From Delphinapterus leucas (lineage: Eukaryota > Chordata > Mammalia > Artiodactyla > Monodontidae), in contig NW_022098004.1 in the NCBI RefSeq assembly GCF_002288925.2, forward strand, positions 10,735,182 to 10,799,181: 64,000 nucleotides of DNA, written 5' to 3'. Positions within the stretch are counted from its first letter, which is position 1. Each line of letters opens with the position of its first letter. Position numbers and translations under genes: made by a program. This document shows positions 22,301 to 32,400 of the stretch, piece by piece. Under the pieces are notes generated by a model. That model made no database searches and was not told the DNA's origin. It saw only the letters and a list, made by a program, of their open reading frames with translations.

Positions 22301-25014
22301 AACCACAATCAAAAACGGGCAGAAGAGCTAAATAGACATTTCTCCAAAGAAGACATACAGGTGGCCAAAAAGCACATGAAGAGATGCTCAACACCACTAT
22401 TAGAGAAATGCAAATCAAAACTATAATGACGTATCACCTCACACCAGTCAGAATGACCGTCATCCAAAAATCTACAAACAACAAATGCCGGAGAGGGTGT
22501 GGAGAAAAGGGAACCCTCCTGCACTGCTGGTGGGAATGTAAATTGGTACAGTCACTAAGGAGAACAGTATGGAGGTTCCTTAAAAAACTACAAATAGAAC
22601 GACCATGTGATCCTCTCCACCGCATTGCTAGTCCTAGTCACACAGTAAGATCATAGGTGATCAGTTAATCTTTCAAATAGTCCAGCTAACATCTTGACAA
22701 AAACAATGTGACAGAGCTTCCCTGGTGGCACAGTGGTTGAGAGTCCGCCTGCCGATGCAGGGGACACGGGTTCGTGCCCCGGTCCGGGAGGATCCCACAT
22801 GCCGCAGAGCAGCTGGGCCCGTGAGCCATGGCCGTTGAGCCTGCGTGTCCGGAGCCTGTGCTCCGTAACGGGAGAGGCCACAACAGTGAGAGGGCCGTGT
22901 ACCGCAAAAAAAAAAAAAAAAAAAAAAAATCAATGTGACAAAACAAAACAGCCTATAGAGCATGAACCCCTTTGAAACACTTTATTTTGAAATAATTTCA
23001 GATGTATTGAATACATAAAAGTTGTAGAAATAGGCCACAGGGCTATTTGCCCTTGTATCAGATTTCCCATTTGTGAGCATTACTGCACATAAATTGCAGG
23101 CATCATGACCCATTATTTCTTAATATTCCAGTATATATTTCTTATTTATAAGGGGACTCTACCAGGTAACTGCAGTATAACCATCAAAACAGAGATGTTA
23201 ATATTGACCAATATTAATGTATGATCCTCAGGTGCCATTCAGCATTTTTTCTCTTATATTTTAATATTATTTAGCACTACTTACATTTTCCTTTCTAAAA
23301 ACTTACAAAAATGCTTCCACCTCTACACAGCCCCCAAAATCCAAGTCTCTTGTTGAGAGTCACCAGTTAGGCCTTTAGCCTTCAGACATTTTTCTAAGCA
23401 GCACACATAGCGCTGTAGTTGAACTGCCTCTTCTTTTTTTTTTTCTTTTTTTAATCCCAACTTTGCTTTTCTCTCATAAGAATATGATCTCTTTTGAAGC
23501 TCACTCTCTGTTAATGAATCACCATCTTCTCCTTTCAAAATTAATTTTAATTAATTAAATTAAATGGGAATTTTTTTCCTGCCTCTTAAGAAAAAATGTC
23601 CACTATACAGGCATTCCATAATGCATGGATATACCTAAATTTAGTCATTTCGTGATTGCTCCTGTGTTTTGCTTCCATCAACAACATTCCAATGACCCTG
23701 CTTGGTCCACACATCTGTGTATTCTAAGATTACCAAGCATGGTGACTGAAGATATGAAAATACCAGATATATTTTTCTAAAGCCAATTTTGATGGGTTAG
23801 AAATGGTAACTTGATATGCTTTTCAACTTTCTCCATTGCTGGCGAAGTTGATCATAACTTCCTTTTTAAAAAAAATTTGATAATAATAGTCTTTTTTTTT
23901 TTTTTTTTTTAAAGCACAGTGGCAGCTATACTAAGTGCTTAATAAGGAAGATATATTGGCATCTGTCTTATTTCTTGTTGAAAGCTTGCACTCAGTGTGA
24001 GGCCAAAATCTAAGAGAGCTCTCAGTGTTAGTTATTTCATTATTCATGCAGTAAAAGAATCACTGAGCACCTACTATATGCCAAGCAGGCATTGTTTCAG
24101 GTGCTGGGGAAACGGCAATAATTGGTCTGTTCTCATGAAGCTCACATCCTAAGACAGACAATATACAAGTGCATAATTATTGTCATCTGCATAGATGTAT
24201 CTGGGAAGATGCAATCCAATGTGCTCATTAATATGATGGTTTAGAGTGTGTAGGAAAGGTGGTCAGAGATAAATGAAAGGAGGGCCAAGAGTCGAAACAG
24301 TCGATAGAGTGATGGGTACATGCTATTTCCTGTGCTTTGGTACATTTTGAAAATTTCTATAATTAAAAAAAATGCTAGTGGCTAACAGGGGATCGTTGTC
24401 TTGGGGGATTTTCTTCTTTTGGCTAGACCTAAATTTCTAACCCCCTCTAGGGAAATTTTGTCTTTCCTCTCACTGGGGTGTGTGGTGTCAATATCAACAA
24501 AATGCCCTGGAGAATTTTCTCCAAAGAAGCCGTCTGTGAGAGTGGCCATTCACAATTAGGATTTAAGAGTCCATGCAGTGTGATATGGGCTGGGTGTGAA
24601 ATGACGATATAGGGGAATTACTGTTGATTTTCTTAGCTATGGCAGCAGCTGAGCGGGTTCTGTGAGACCACCCACCCCTCTTTTGTTTGAAGAGATGCAT
24701 ACTGAAGTATTCAGTCTATTGTTTACTTTAAAATACGTAAGCAGTATAGCCAATAAAGTTGACAGCAATTAATCGACCTGCTGAGAATATACATGTTATT
24801 TATCTGCACTTTGTTGAAGAGCTTTTTTTTGTTTTTATAAAAGGCTTACAATTTTTCTTCTTTAAGTACTGCTATCAACATTTCATTATTGTAAGGGCAC
24901 GAAGCCTCCCTTCCTTCTACCCTGGCCACCAGAGGCCCACTTGCCCTCACTACCTTCTGCCTCCTCAAGGACTACCGGCGGTGCCGCTTTGGAAGGGTCC
25001 AACTTCCCCGCCAT
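13294..25014 (-). CDS. SYCE1L: Synaptonemal complex central element protein 1-like (whole coding span, 11 coding exons)
   Basis: Known of the family: SYCE1 is a coiled-coil protein of the central element of the synaptonemal complex that holds paired chromosomes together in meiosis; SYCE1L is its paralog and less well studied. Seen here: exons at 25014-24954, 19778-19716, 17786-17727, 17535-17461, 16880-16833, 16562-16508, 14996-14933, 14086-14017, 13930-13843, 13628-13550 and 13362-13294. All introns are GT-AG and all phases join. The 732 coding bases give 243 residues, close to the human length I recall (about 242). Recognisable blocks are [77 protein letters not shown] and [13 protein letters not shown]. 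Residues 20-180 look coiled-coil; the C-terminus is Pro/Ala-rich and ends LTPP. The start ATG opens MAGKLDPSK after a CpG-rich promoter. No break is seen, so the gene looks functional. SYCE1 itself is less likely given the neighbour MON1B. Confidence 0.93.
13550..13628 (-). CDS. SYCE1L: SYCE1L exon 10
   Basis: Acceptor CTCCGCAG|GCTGAA and donor GGAGAG|GTAGAG. Codes [17 protein letters not shown] and a Thr/Pro/Glu tail. The large plus-strand open frame across here (13015-14025) is an artefact of high GC. Confidence 0.87.
13843..13930 (-). CDS. SYCE1L: SYCE1L exon 9
   Basis: Acceptor CCCGCAG|AGAGGC and donor GACGG|GTAAGA. Codes [20 protein letters not shown] and a short linker. Confidence 0.9.
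14017..14086 (-). CDS. SYCE1L: SYCE1L exon 8
   Basis: Acceptor CTTCACAG|ATGCTG and donor CGAAG|GTGGGA. Codes [19 protein letters not shown] and LLTE, matching the SYCE1 EICALDSSKEQLLKE block. Confidence 0.92.
14280..14610 (+). repeat. L2 fragment in a SYCE1L intron
   Basis: L2-like run: CTCATCCACCAGCC, TTCAGATGACACCTGCTCAGA, ACTTGGGGACAGCAAAGACTT, ending in a TTGGTTGAACGAA-type terminus. Confidence 0.6.
14933..14996 (-). CDS. SYCE1L: SYCE1L exon 7
   Basis: Acceptor CCCCTAG|GTTGCA and donor TTCCAC|GTGAGC. Codes [19 protein letters not shown] plus FH, matching the SYCE1 EDLMGQHKDLWDFH block. Confidence 0.92.
15553..15690 (+). repeat. MIR element in a SYCE1L intron
   Basis: Has TGTGACTTGGACAAGTTA, TTAACCTCTCTGGGTCTCAG and CCTCATATGTAAAATGG, the MIR core and tail. 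Confidence 0.8.
15815..16245. repeat. Degenerate (GGAT)n / (GATG)n repeat
   Basis: About 430 bases built from GGATGGATGG, GGGTAGATG and AATGAATGG phrases within a SYCE1L intron. The open frame on the minus strand (His/Pro/Ser-rich) is just this repeat. Confidence 0.88.
16508..16562 (-). CDS. SYCE1L: SYCE1L exon 6
   Basis: Acceptor CCCACAG|AGGCAC and donor CAGAG|GTAAGA. Codes [18 protein letters not shown]. Confidence 0.92.
16833..16880 (-). CDS. SYCE1L: SYCE1L exon 5
   Basis: Acceptor TTTTCCAG|TGAATG and donor CAAG|GTATTT. Codes [16 protein letters not shown]. Confidence 0.92.
17461..17535 (-). CDS. SYCE1L: SYCE1L exon 4
   Basis: Acceptor GACCCAG|CAAAG and donor CTCCT|GTAAGT. Codes [19 protein letters not shown] followed by HRDLDS. 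Confidence 0.93.
17727..17786 (-). CDS. SYCE1L: SYCE1L exon 3
   Basis: Acceptor TTCTGCAG|AGGGAA and donor CAAG|GTAAGC. Codes [20 protein letters not shown], the most SYCE1-like stretch. Confidence 0.93.
17787..19334. other. SYCE1L intron 2, proximal part
   Basis: Ancient dispersed repeat-like text at 17880-18060. Otherwise nothing supportable until a TG repeat at 19238-19290. Confidence 0.35.
19238..19290. repeat. (TG)n-rich microsatellite
   Basis: TGTGTGTGAGCGTGAG followed by a TG run and TATGTGCGTGCATGCATATG. Confidence 0.85.
19335..19545 (-). mobile_element. CHR-type SINE in a SYCE1L intron
   Basis: T tail, GCGGTACGCGGACC, head ending CCACCAGGGAAGCCCT. Perfect 10 bp duplication ACTTCTTGAA at 19324-19333 and 19546-19555. 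Confidence 0.95.
19716..19778 (-). CDS. SYCE1L: SYCE1L exon 2
   Basis: Acceptor CTCCACAG|GTCAGA and donor AAAG|GTCATG. Codes [19 protein letters not shown], the start of the coiled coil. Confidence 0.9.
19966..20088 (-). mobile_element. Short tRNA-derived SINE
   Basis: T-rich tail, GGCTGCACCACACGG, CTTGACCAGGGATTGAACCC, ACCACTGGACCATCAACGAA. Same short type as the copies at 5468 and 20773. Confidence 0.8.
20230..20760 (+). repeat. Old LINE-1 3' fragment
   Basis: Carries AATTCCACCTCTAGACATTTT, TTGTTCATAATCTTAAAAGA and GCAGCCATTAAAACTCATGTT phrases typical of L1M 3' ends. Confidence 0.55.
20773..20884 (+). mobile_element. Short tRNA-derived SINE
   Basis: GGGAATTCCCTGGAGGTCCAG head, short A tail. 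Target duplication TCAGGGGTTCTTG / TCAGGGCTTCTTG on either side (12 of 13). Confidence 0.85.
20898..21566. other. SYCE1L intron 1, AT-rich stretch
   Basis: AT-rich, with L1-like phrases around 21130-21360. No gene. Confidence 0.35.
21583..22610. mobile_element. 5'-inverted (twin-primed) LINE-1 insertion in SYCE1L intron 1
   Basis: 21583 to about 22195 is L1 3' sequence on the minus strand (ORF2 C-terminus [19 protein letters not shown]). From about 22200 to 22610 the orientation flips and ORF2 sequence reads on the plus strand (CACCTCACACCAGTCAGAATG, TGCTGGTGGGAATGTAAAT). The whole unit is bracketed by a 16 bp duplication TCCTCTCCACYGCATT (21567-21582 and 22611-22626, one mismatch). Confidence 0.9.
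22714..22930 (+). mobile_element. CHR-type SINE in SYCE1L intron 1
   Basis: Head AGCTTCCCTGGTGGCACAG, tail of about 25 A. Perfect 10 bp duplication CAATGTGACA at 22704-22713 and 22931-22940. Confidence 0.95.
22941..24953. other. SYCE1L intron 1, distal part
   Basis: AT-rich. L1-3'-end-like text at 22980-23300 and 24310-24370, and an old repeat-like segment at 24050-24150 (GAGCACCTACTATATGCCAA). No gene. Confidence 0.35.
24954..25014 (-). CDS. SYCE1L: SYCE1L exon 1 with start codon
   Basis: ATG at 25014-25012 opens [20 protein letters not shown], then donor GAAG|GTAGTG in phase 1. The length (61 bases) and phase are exactly what exon 2 needs. This N-terminus resembles the human one as I remember it. 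Confidence 0.8.
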
Positions 25015-25150
25015 TTTCCAACGCTCGCACGACTGGCGCGCCTGCGCTTGGGACGATGATTGGCTTAAAAAAAAAAAAAAAAATCACGCGAGGGCGGATA
25101 GGCTGTGCAGAGCGCATGCGTCCAGTGCGTGTCTGTGCGTCAGTTGACCA
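25015..25150 (-). promoter_or_regulatory. SYCE1L: SYCE1L promoter
   Basis: CpG-rich DNA directly upstream of the SYCE1L ATG. It holds an NRF1-like palindromic GCGCATGCG at 25112-25120, a CCAAT box on the minus strand at about 25057-25062, and a run of about 17 A (plus strand) at 25067-25083 between them. Factor binding is inferred from motifs only. Confidence 0.5.
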
Positions 25151-26245
25151 GGGTGAGGAGCGATGGGCTTTCAGCTCCCGGGAGGGGACAGCCCAGCGCC
25201 CCCGAGCGACAGTTGGCCCGCACGCGTGCACCACGAGGCCTGCAACTCCAGGTTAAAGAAGGGCAAAACTAGGGTCTTGGTCGTTGGCGAGTGAGCGCTG
25301 CGTGCACGCATGGAAATTACAGGCAGGTCTTGCCATCTCCCTAAGATGCTTGTGTTGTGCAGGTTGTGCAAGTCTGGGACAAATGTCCATACGCTGTGTG
25401 GTGGTACGCAAGCGTTGAGTCCCTTTTCGTTCACGAATCCTCATGTAACAGCCTATGAGAGGTTAGGTATCTCCATTTCACGAGTGAGTAGAATGAGCCG
25501 TGGAAGGTAAGTGGATCTATGTAAAAATTCTGGATCTCAGCCACCATGTGAAGTCAGGTGCTTTGCCCCGGGTTACACAGACAGGTAGACGCTGGAGGCC
25601 ATCTTCTCAATATTAGCAGCAGCCAGCACTGGTGGGGGTCATTTTTGACTGGGTAAAGATGAAGTACATGAAGCACAAAGGAATGTCCTTATGGGGGTCA
25701 GTTTTAGGCTTTTTATATGCAGTTTTTTTCTTTAAAATATCTTCAGGCCGTTTCTGGGCACAGGCTGGTCCTGCATTCCAATTCCAGAACCCCCGTGGGC
25801 CACCCAAGGAGACCCTGGCCAGCCCTGTACCCTCAGGGCTGAGATCTCGTGGGGGAGGCAAACCGCTGATGCAGGACGGAGGGTGTGGTGCCCAGGACTG
25901 GAGGAGACGGTCCCTGACAGAGGCTGCAACATCATCCAAGTGAAGGAGGTGTGGCAGAGGGAGGGGAAGAGGGAGTCCTAAGGATTTTCCGAGGGGTGGA
26001 GGGGCAGAAGGGGGCTGGGGAAGCAGCCTGCTCACCTGTGTGCAGTCACACTGCCACCCATCGCTCATGTGTGGGCAGCCCCCCAGATCTCGCTCCATTG
26101 CCCGGGGAGACAGGGACCAGCCACAGACACCACCACCAGCAACCCCCACCTCCCCCCCGCCCCCGGCCCATTTCCAGGGTGGAGACAGGAAGTAAAAGCC
26201 AAAGGTGGTGGTTCCCCACACAGCACAGTCTGGGAGCTCCGCCTC
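25015..26245 (-). other. Interval between MON1B stop and SYCE1L start (MON1B 3' UTR plus SYCE1L promoter)
   Basis: 1.23 kb with no coding exon I can support. The 25.6-26.2 kb part is probably MON1B 3' untranslated sequence. The 25.02-25.25 kb part is CpG-rich and is the SYCE1L promoter. The only poly(A)-like hexamer seen on the minus strand is TATAAA at 25727-25722, which is weak. Confidence 0.5.
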
Positions 26246-26455
26246 TCAAGGTCCAGTAAACAGGCCATTATGGGAAGCTTGGTCCGCGGAGGCAGCTGGG
26301 GCTGCTGGGGGCGTGGAGTACTTGGGTGGGTAACGGATGAACAGACGATCCTCCTCTTTCTTCACCCAACGCAGGAGTTTGGTCACTACGAGGATGGCAC
26401 CTGCCTTGGTCACCAGGGGGCTGAGGCAGGTGTACAGCTCAAATTTGGAGGTCAC
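26246..26455 (-). CDS. MON1B: MON1B last coding exon
   Basis: Acceptor CCCCCAG|GTGACC. Codes residues 480-548 and the TGA stop at 26248-26246. Contains the conserved [16 protein letters not shown] and [15 protein letters not shown] segments. The tail has a short Ala-rich stretch ([12 protein letters not shown]). Confidence 0.95.
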   Translation of the reverse strand: MTSKFELYTCLSPLVTKAGAILVVTKLLRWVKKEEDRLFIRYPPKYSTPPAAPAASADQASHNGLFTGP

Positions 26456-29400
26456 CTGGGGGTTTGAGAGGAGACAGGGTCAGCCGTGCCCGGTGCTGTC
26501 CACCCCACCCTAGCCCCATACCTGTCCCGTTTGGAAGGTGCACCTGGCAGCAGCTCCTCCTTGGTGCTGCCTGGTCACTGGGCTAAAGTGGGTAAGCTGA
26601 TGCTATCGTATCATGAGTGGGCCAAGGGATCAGCGAGATCTAGTGGCTTCAGCTGGGTGATGCTGGCTCTGTGTGTGTGTATGTACACTCTCTGGACCTC
26701 AGTTCACTCATGTGTGCACTGGGGATGGTGACAACAGTGCTTAACGTTTAATGAGCAGTGGTTGTATACAAAGTCCTGTTCTAAGCTCCACACACCTGTT
26801 TTTATCATCTGTAGCCTGGGCATAATAGGAGGATTAACGCAATTTCATCTTCATTCCAACCTGAGAGGCTTAACCTGACCAGGTCACCAGCACCTTTCCA
26901 CATCACCTCTCTCTGCTCTCCCCCTCGCTCTCTCTGTTCCAGCCACTCTAGCCTCTCCTTGCTGTTCCTCAAACATAACCAGGCTCAGCCTCACCTCATG
27001 GCATTTGCACAGTCCTTTCCCTCTGCCAGGTGTACTGTTCCTGGAGATACCCACACGACCTGGGACCTCCCCTCCCACGTGGATGTCATTTCCTGACCGC
27101 CCGATTTAAAATCCTGGGCCTACCAGATCTTGTTTTTGAAATACCATCCTCCACTGAAAGGTACAAGGGCTCATTGGACAGATGGCCAATTTCAGGACTG
27201 GCACAGAGAAAGTACAAAATGAGCTTGGACTGTCTCCTTGTGCCAGAAAGTTAGAAGTGCTTAAGCGGTCATGCAGACGTGTCAAAAAGACACAGGGGCC
27301 AGTCTAGCTAAATCATGGCTCTGCTGGCTAACTCAGACAATTTGAGCACAAAAATAAATGAAAGGAAAAGACTTTAGCCCACTGAATTCAAGAAAATTCC
27401 ATACTATAAAATTCAAAATTCAACAAATAAATAGGAGCAGGGAAAGTTCTTCCATACAATAGAATCTCAACCAATAAATGAAGTTATGATGGAGTTAGAA
27501 AAGTAACCATCTGGTAAAAATACCAGAGAAACAACTGTCAAAGGCAAAAATCATTAATGGATATTAAAATTAGGGGATGAAAATACGGTGAAAAAGAGAA
27601 CACTGACATAATCACCACAAGATATTTACTAACTACAAAGGGCAAAAACACCTAACTTTAAAGTGGAGAAACCTAGCAGCTACCACCTTAATGAAGCGAC
27701 AGAAGTTAACATCATCAATGGGATACAGTGACATTGTGGTCCTCCTGATATGAAGCAGAAAAGGACACAACATCACTTCTGTGATACACTTGCCCAAAAT
27801 GCATGACCTCAATTTAGTCTTGATAAAATATTAGAAAAACCCAAGTTGAGGGACATTCTACAAACTAACTGGCTGGTACTTTCTAAAAGTGCCCAAGTCA
27901 TAAAAGACAAAAAAAAGACTGAGGAAATGTTCCAGAATAAACGAGGCTAGGGAGACACAATAAACAAATCTGTGATCCTGGACTGGATTCTGGACCAGTA
28001 AAAGGACATTAGTGGGACAAGTGGTGAAGTCTGAATGAGGTCTGTGCATAAGATGTGATTGTACTGATGTTAATTCCCTGATTTAATGGGTTCCTGTGGT
28101 TATGCTAACATCTGGAGAAACTACGTGAAGGACCTATTTAAAGTAACTTTTTGCAACTTCTTTGTAAGTCTAAAATTGCTTGAAAATGAAAGCTAAAGAA
28201 ATTTTTTTGATTAAATAAAATTCTCAGCCTAGAACAATGCCTGATACATAACAGGCATGCAAATAAATGATTTAATAAATATACACTAAATAGCAGAATC
28301 TAGGGGAAAGCGCCAGTTCCAGCGGAGTCACGTGACCAAACTCCCTGAAGCTGACCTTGAATAGACCCATAGGAAGTGAGCACAGGAGCCCTGAAGAGAC
28401 CCCAGGGAAGGATACCCCAGGTGGAAGGCACAGCAGGGGACCAAGCCTGTAGTGTTCAAGACTGCTGGGGACTCATGGAGTCAAAGCTCAACTGGTACCT
28501 GCAGACATGTGGGCGGGGCTCATGGGAAATCGGCGAGCACAGTGATGGTGGATAACGGGGCCTCTTGAAAGTCAAAGACACTCTACTGGTGGCTAACCAG
28601 GAGACACTCTACTGTAGACTGGTGGTTTGTCTACAAGTGTCAATGCATGTGTCTAAAAAGAAGAAAACTTAATTTCTGTTTTATGTGAAGAACAAATTCA
28701 GATTTGGCACTTTTGTGTTTTAAGTGCCTAAGAATAGAAAGAGATAATTAAAGAGTATTTAAGAAATTTAAGATCATGAACTGGGAGAGTCCTAGGCATA
28801 ACTGCCAAGAATCTTGGAAACAGAAAAAGAAGTTGAGTGTCTGTCATGCAGTTTCCTTAAGCTACAGTGAACACCATCTTCTCTCTGGAAGAAGACAGAA
28901 ACGAGGAGCAACTGTGCATGGTAATTTTCACTAAATTCTTCTAAGAATATTTACCTTGTTTACAACTGGATTCATTTATTCCTTCTAGTATTGACTGGAA
29001 TACTCCAGTCAGATACAGGAATTTTTTGTGTAAGTGTAATTTCAAAAATTTCCACATGATGGCAGAAGATCGTAATATCTGGAAACACGTTATTGAATGA
29101 AATTCAGAAAACTTTGTATTTCAATTTTACCTGAAATAGTATGCGTCTTTTCATATTTCTGCTAGCAATTTTCACACTTGTGTTGTCTGATAGAGACAGT
29201 TATTGCTACTTAGAACATTTTAAATGTTTTCAGTAATTTTAAAATTTTAAAAATAAATTTGTTTTTCCGGAAAAAAACCCCCAAAACCACCAGACTCTCT
29301 ACTGGTTGTTTCTCTGGTATTTACCAGATGGTTACTGTTGACCGAGGGAACGGTCAACAGAATGGTGGAACTAAAGGTTCTGGACACTGCAACTGCTGGG

Positions 29401-32400
29401 TTTCACAGACACACGGAGTGGCCAGGACACTTCTGGAGGCAGAACCGCAGCCCAGGCCAAGGCGTGGTGCACTTGAAGGAGGCTGTCACAGCTGGAGGGG
29501 ATACAGGGGAGGGAAAGAAGGCTTGAAGTGGGGCAGTTAACTCCTTCAGAGCCCCCCACTCAACTCACCCAGGCCAGCAGCGTCTCCTTCTCAGCCACGT
29601 GGTAAATGAGGCGCAGGGGCCGGGAGGTGTTGTGGAGGCGCGCGTGCAGGCGGTGGTACAGGTCGGACAGGCGCTGTCGCTCCTCTTGTCTGCTGTATGG
29701 GGCCTCCAGCTCGGGGCTGCAGTGATGGACGGAGGTGGGGGACAAGATCAGTCTAAGGCTTTCTTGGCTGGCCTATCTCCCCTCAGTCTAGGGAGTTCAG
29801 TTAAGTTAGGAGCTGAGCCTCCCCCATTAGACTGGAGGCTTCACAGGGCCTAAGCTCCCTATCAAACTCGGGGATTCCTTGAGTCCTGGGGCCCTCCTCT
29901 CCATTAGAACAGGGGAATTCTCGAGGTTGGTGGCTGAGCCTCCCGCATCGGGCAGGCCCATTCTATTGCATCTCTAGAGCATGGCTGGCTGTCTCTCCAG
30001 ACTCATGTCTATGAGTTGCCGAACCTTCCAGTTAGATAAGCCTTCCCACCGGGCCACTTGCCCGCAGGGTAGGGGCCCACCTGGTAAACTGGGGCAGCTG
30101 GCGGTGATGGTCGGGGATGTCCAGCGGCTTATAGAGGAAGTGCCGGAGGCCGGCGGCCTCCACAGCCTGCACACTGTAGGCCGAGGCACCGGCCGATGGG
30201 GTGTTGGAGAAGCTGGCAGCCTCCCTGAGGGTGCGCATGGCCCCAAGGGAGTGCATGCCGTCCTCGACCAGGCGCCGGCAGGTGGCCATGTCGTGGAAGG
30301 CCTCGGGGTCGGTGCCGAGCAGCAGCAGGCAGACAGGCATGGCGTCCAGGCGGGCCACGTAGGCGTAAAAGAAACCATCGGGATTGAAGCGGGGCAGGCA
30401 CACAGGCGCCCAGGCCTCGCCCGCCGCAAAGGCCGGTGCCCCCACCCAGTCCAGCAGCAACTGCAGGTCGGCTGGGTCCAGCCGGCACTCGGCCAGCACG
30501 GTCCGCTCCTGGGCTGCTGTCACCAGGCGGCCGCCAACCGCCAGCACCGAGAGGGCCAGGCCAGGCGCCGTGCAACGTCGGAGCAGCGCACCCAGCGCAT
30601 CCCGCAGCGGGCGAGCGAGAGGGACGCAGCGCACGGCGCCCAGCAGCAGGGCACCCGGGTCCCGCTCCACACTGTCCAGAAGCCGGTCTAGAGTGCGCTC
30701 TGAGCCGGCCAGCAGGCGGCGGAGGTCATAGTTCTGCTTGCGCGCGAAGATGCGGGCCACGCTGGCACGCGTCAGGGTGCTCACGATCTGTGCGTGCACG
30801 GCCATAAGCTCCCCCCGCAGCTGTGCTGCTGACTGAGGCGTCCTTGACACGGCCACCAGCAGCAGTGGGCCCTGCTGCAGGAACACCAGCTTGTGGTCCT
30901 CTGGGGGAGGGAAGGGGCAGGGGGTAGAGATGCGTCAGTGGTGACAAGACGGGCTCAGGTGGGGCTCTTCCACCCTTCCCCAGAAGGCATACACTCCTGG
31001 GCCAAGCCCACACGGTCACTCTAGGGACACAGCACTAAGGTAAGGACAAACTGGGGGAGTTTGGACATTTGCAGAGACACGATGGGATGGTCAGGGAATC
31101 AGGCACACAGCATGGAGGAAGATGCGGCAAGGACTAACAGAGCTAGAAAGGCACCAACTCAGCCAAACAGCCCCCAAACTCACCCTCTTAGGCAAGAAGG
31201 AAATATCCAGCCAGTTACTTAGATCCCAGTGAGTTAATCACTCAGAACCCAGCAGGGCCAACAGACAGACAGACGCCTGGCCAGCCTCCACACACACTGA
31301 CTCACTCCTAACTAGCTGGATAGTCCCCCAGGCAGCCAGCCAGACAGAAAGACCTACTGCCGGACAGACAGCCACAGTCCCAGTCACCGTCACCTGTTCT
31401 GCCTCCTGCCCCTTTGCTCACCAGCATAGATGGCGCGAATGGCATCTCCTGCACTCTGCACAAAGGACACGAGAGCTGTCATCACACCCATAGTAGTTGA
31501 CAATGCCTCCACGCTACCATACCGCGAGTAGATGGGCTTGCCAGCCTCACTCAGCACAAACACGTGCTTCCGCTTGCTGCGCCAGTCCTCGTCACTGGGG
31601 TCCCCGCCCTGGCCCCCTGAGCCACTCTCAGGGCCGCCCACGGGACTGTTCTCAGAGGCTGCCGGACCCCAGAGCCCACAGGTGCATGATGGAGCCTCGG
31701 ACTGGAGCAGCAGGCCGGGTGGCTGGTCCTTGGTCTCGGATCCTGAAAGGGAGCCCCTGGTGAGTCATCTGCCTGTGGACTCCCATTAACCCCATGTGCC
31801 CACAGACCAACCAAATCCCTACCAGCCCTGCAATGACCCCCTGCTGCTGACACAGACCTCCAGGTGTCTCCTCTGCCCCTCAATGACATCCACTAACACT
31901 TAGGTTTCAACGATCCCCCTAAAACTCCAATAATCCCATCTCACTGTCATTACTGAACCCTTTATATCCCTACAGACTAATTATTCCCCTTTCAATGACT
32001 GCCATTCCGAAGTCTTCAAAGCACTCCACTGCCTCCGAATGATTTTCAATATCTTCATCTTCAATGATTCCCCCATTAATCTCGGACCGCTCATTTATTT
32101 TCCTGGTGTCTACTCACCCCTCAACAGCTACCATTATATCTATTACCATCTGTGTCTTTGAATGTGCCCCTCACCACCCTAACCCCTTATTTATTCTCAC
32201 TGATGTCCACTGATCCTAATGACCCCATTGACTCTCCCAGTCTTGGTGATGACCACTAATCCAAATTCTGCCATGATTATCCACTAACATCTGGATCTTT
32301 AGGACTCCCCTCACCCCCATTCATTCCCACTGCTGTTCACTAACATTCCAATGACCCCACATTAACGTCACTAATACCTGGGTCTTCAATGACCTTCAAT

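Noticed and set aside
24759..25256. 165-codon plus-strand open frame over the SYCE1L promoter
   Set aside because: Overlaps SYCE1L exon 1 antisense and reads through a poly(A) run as polylysine.
29981..30691. 236-codon plus-strand open frame
   Set aside because: Antisense shadow of the large MON1B exon.
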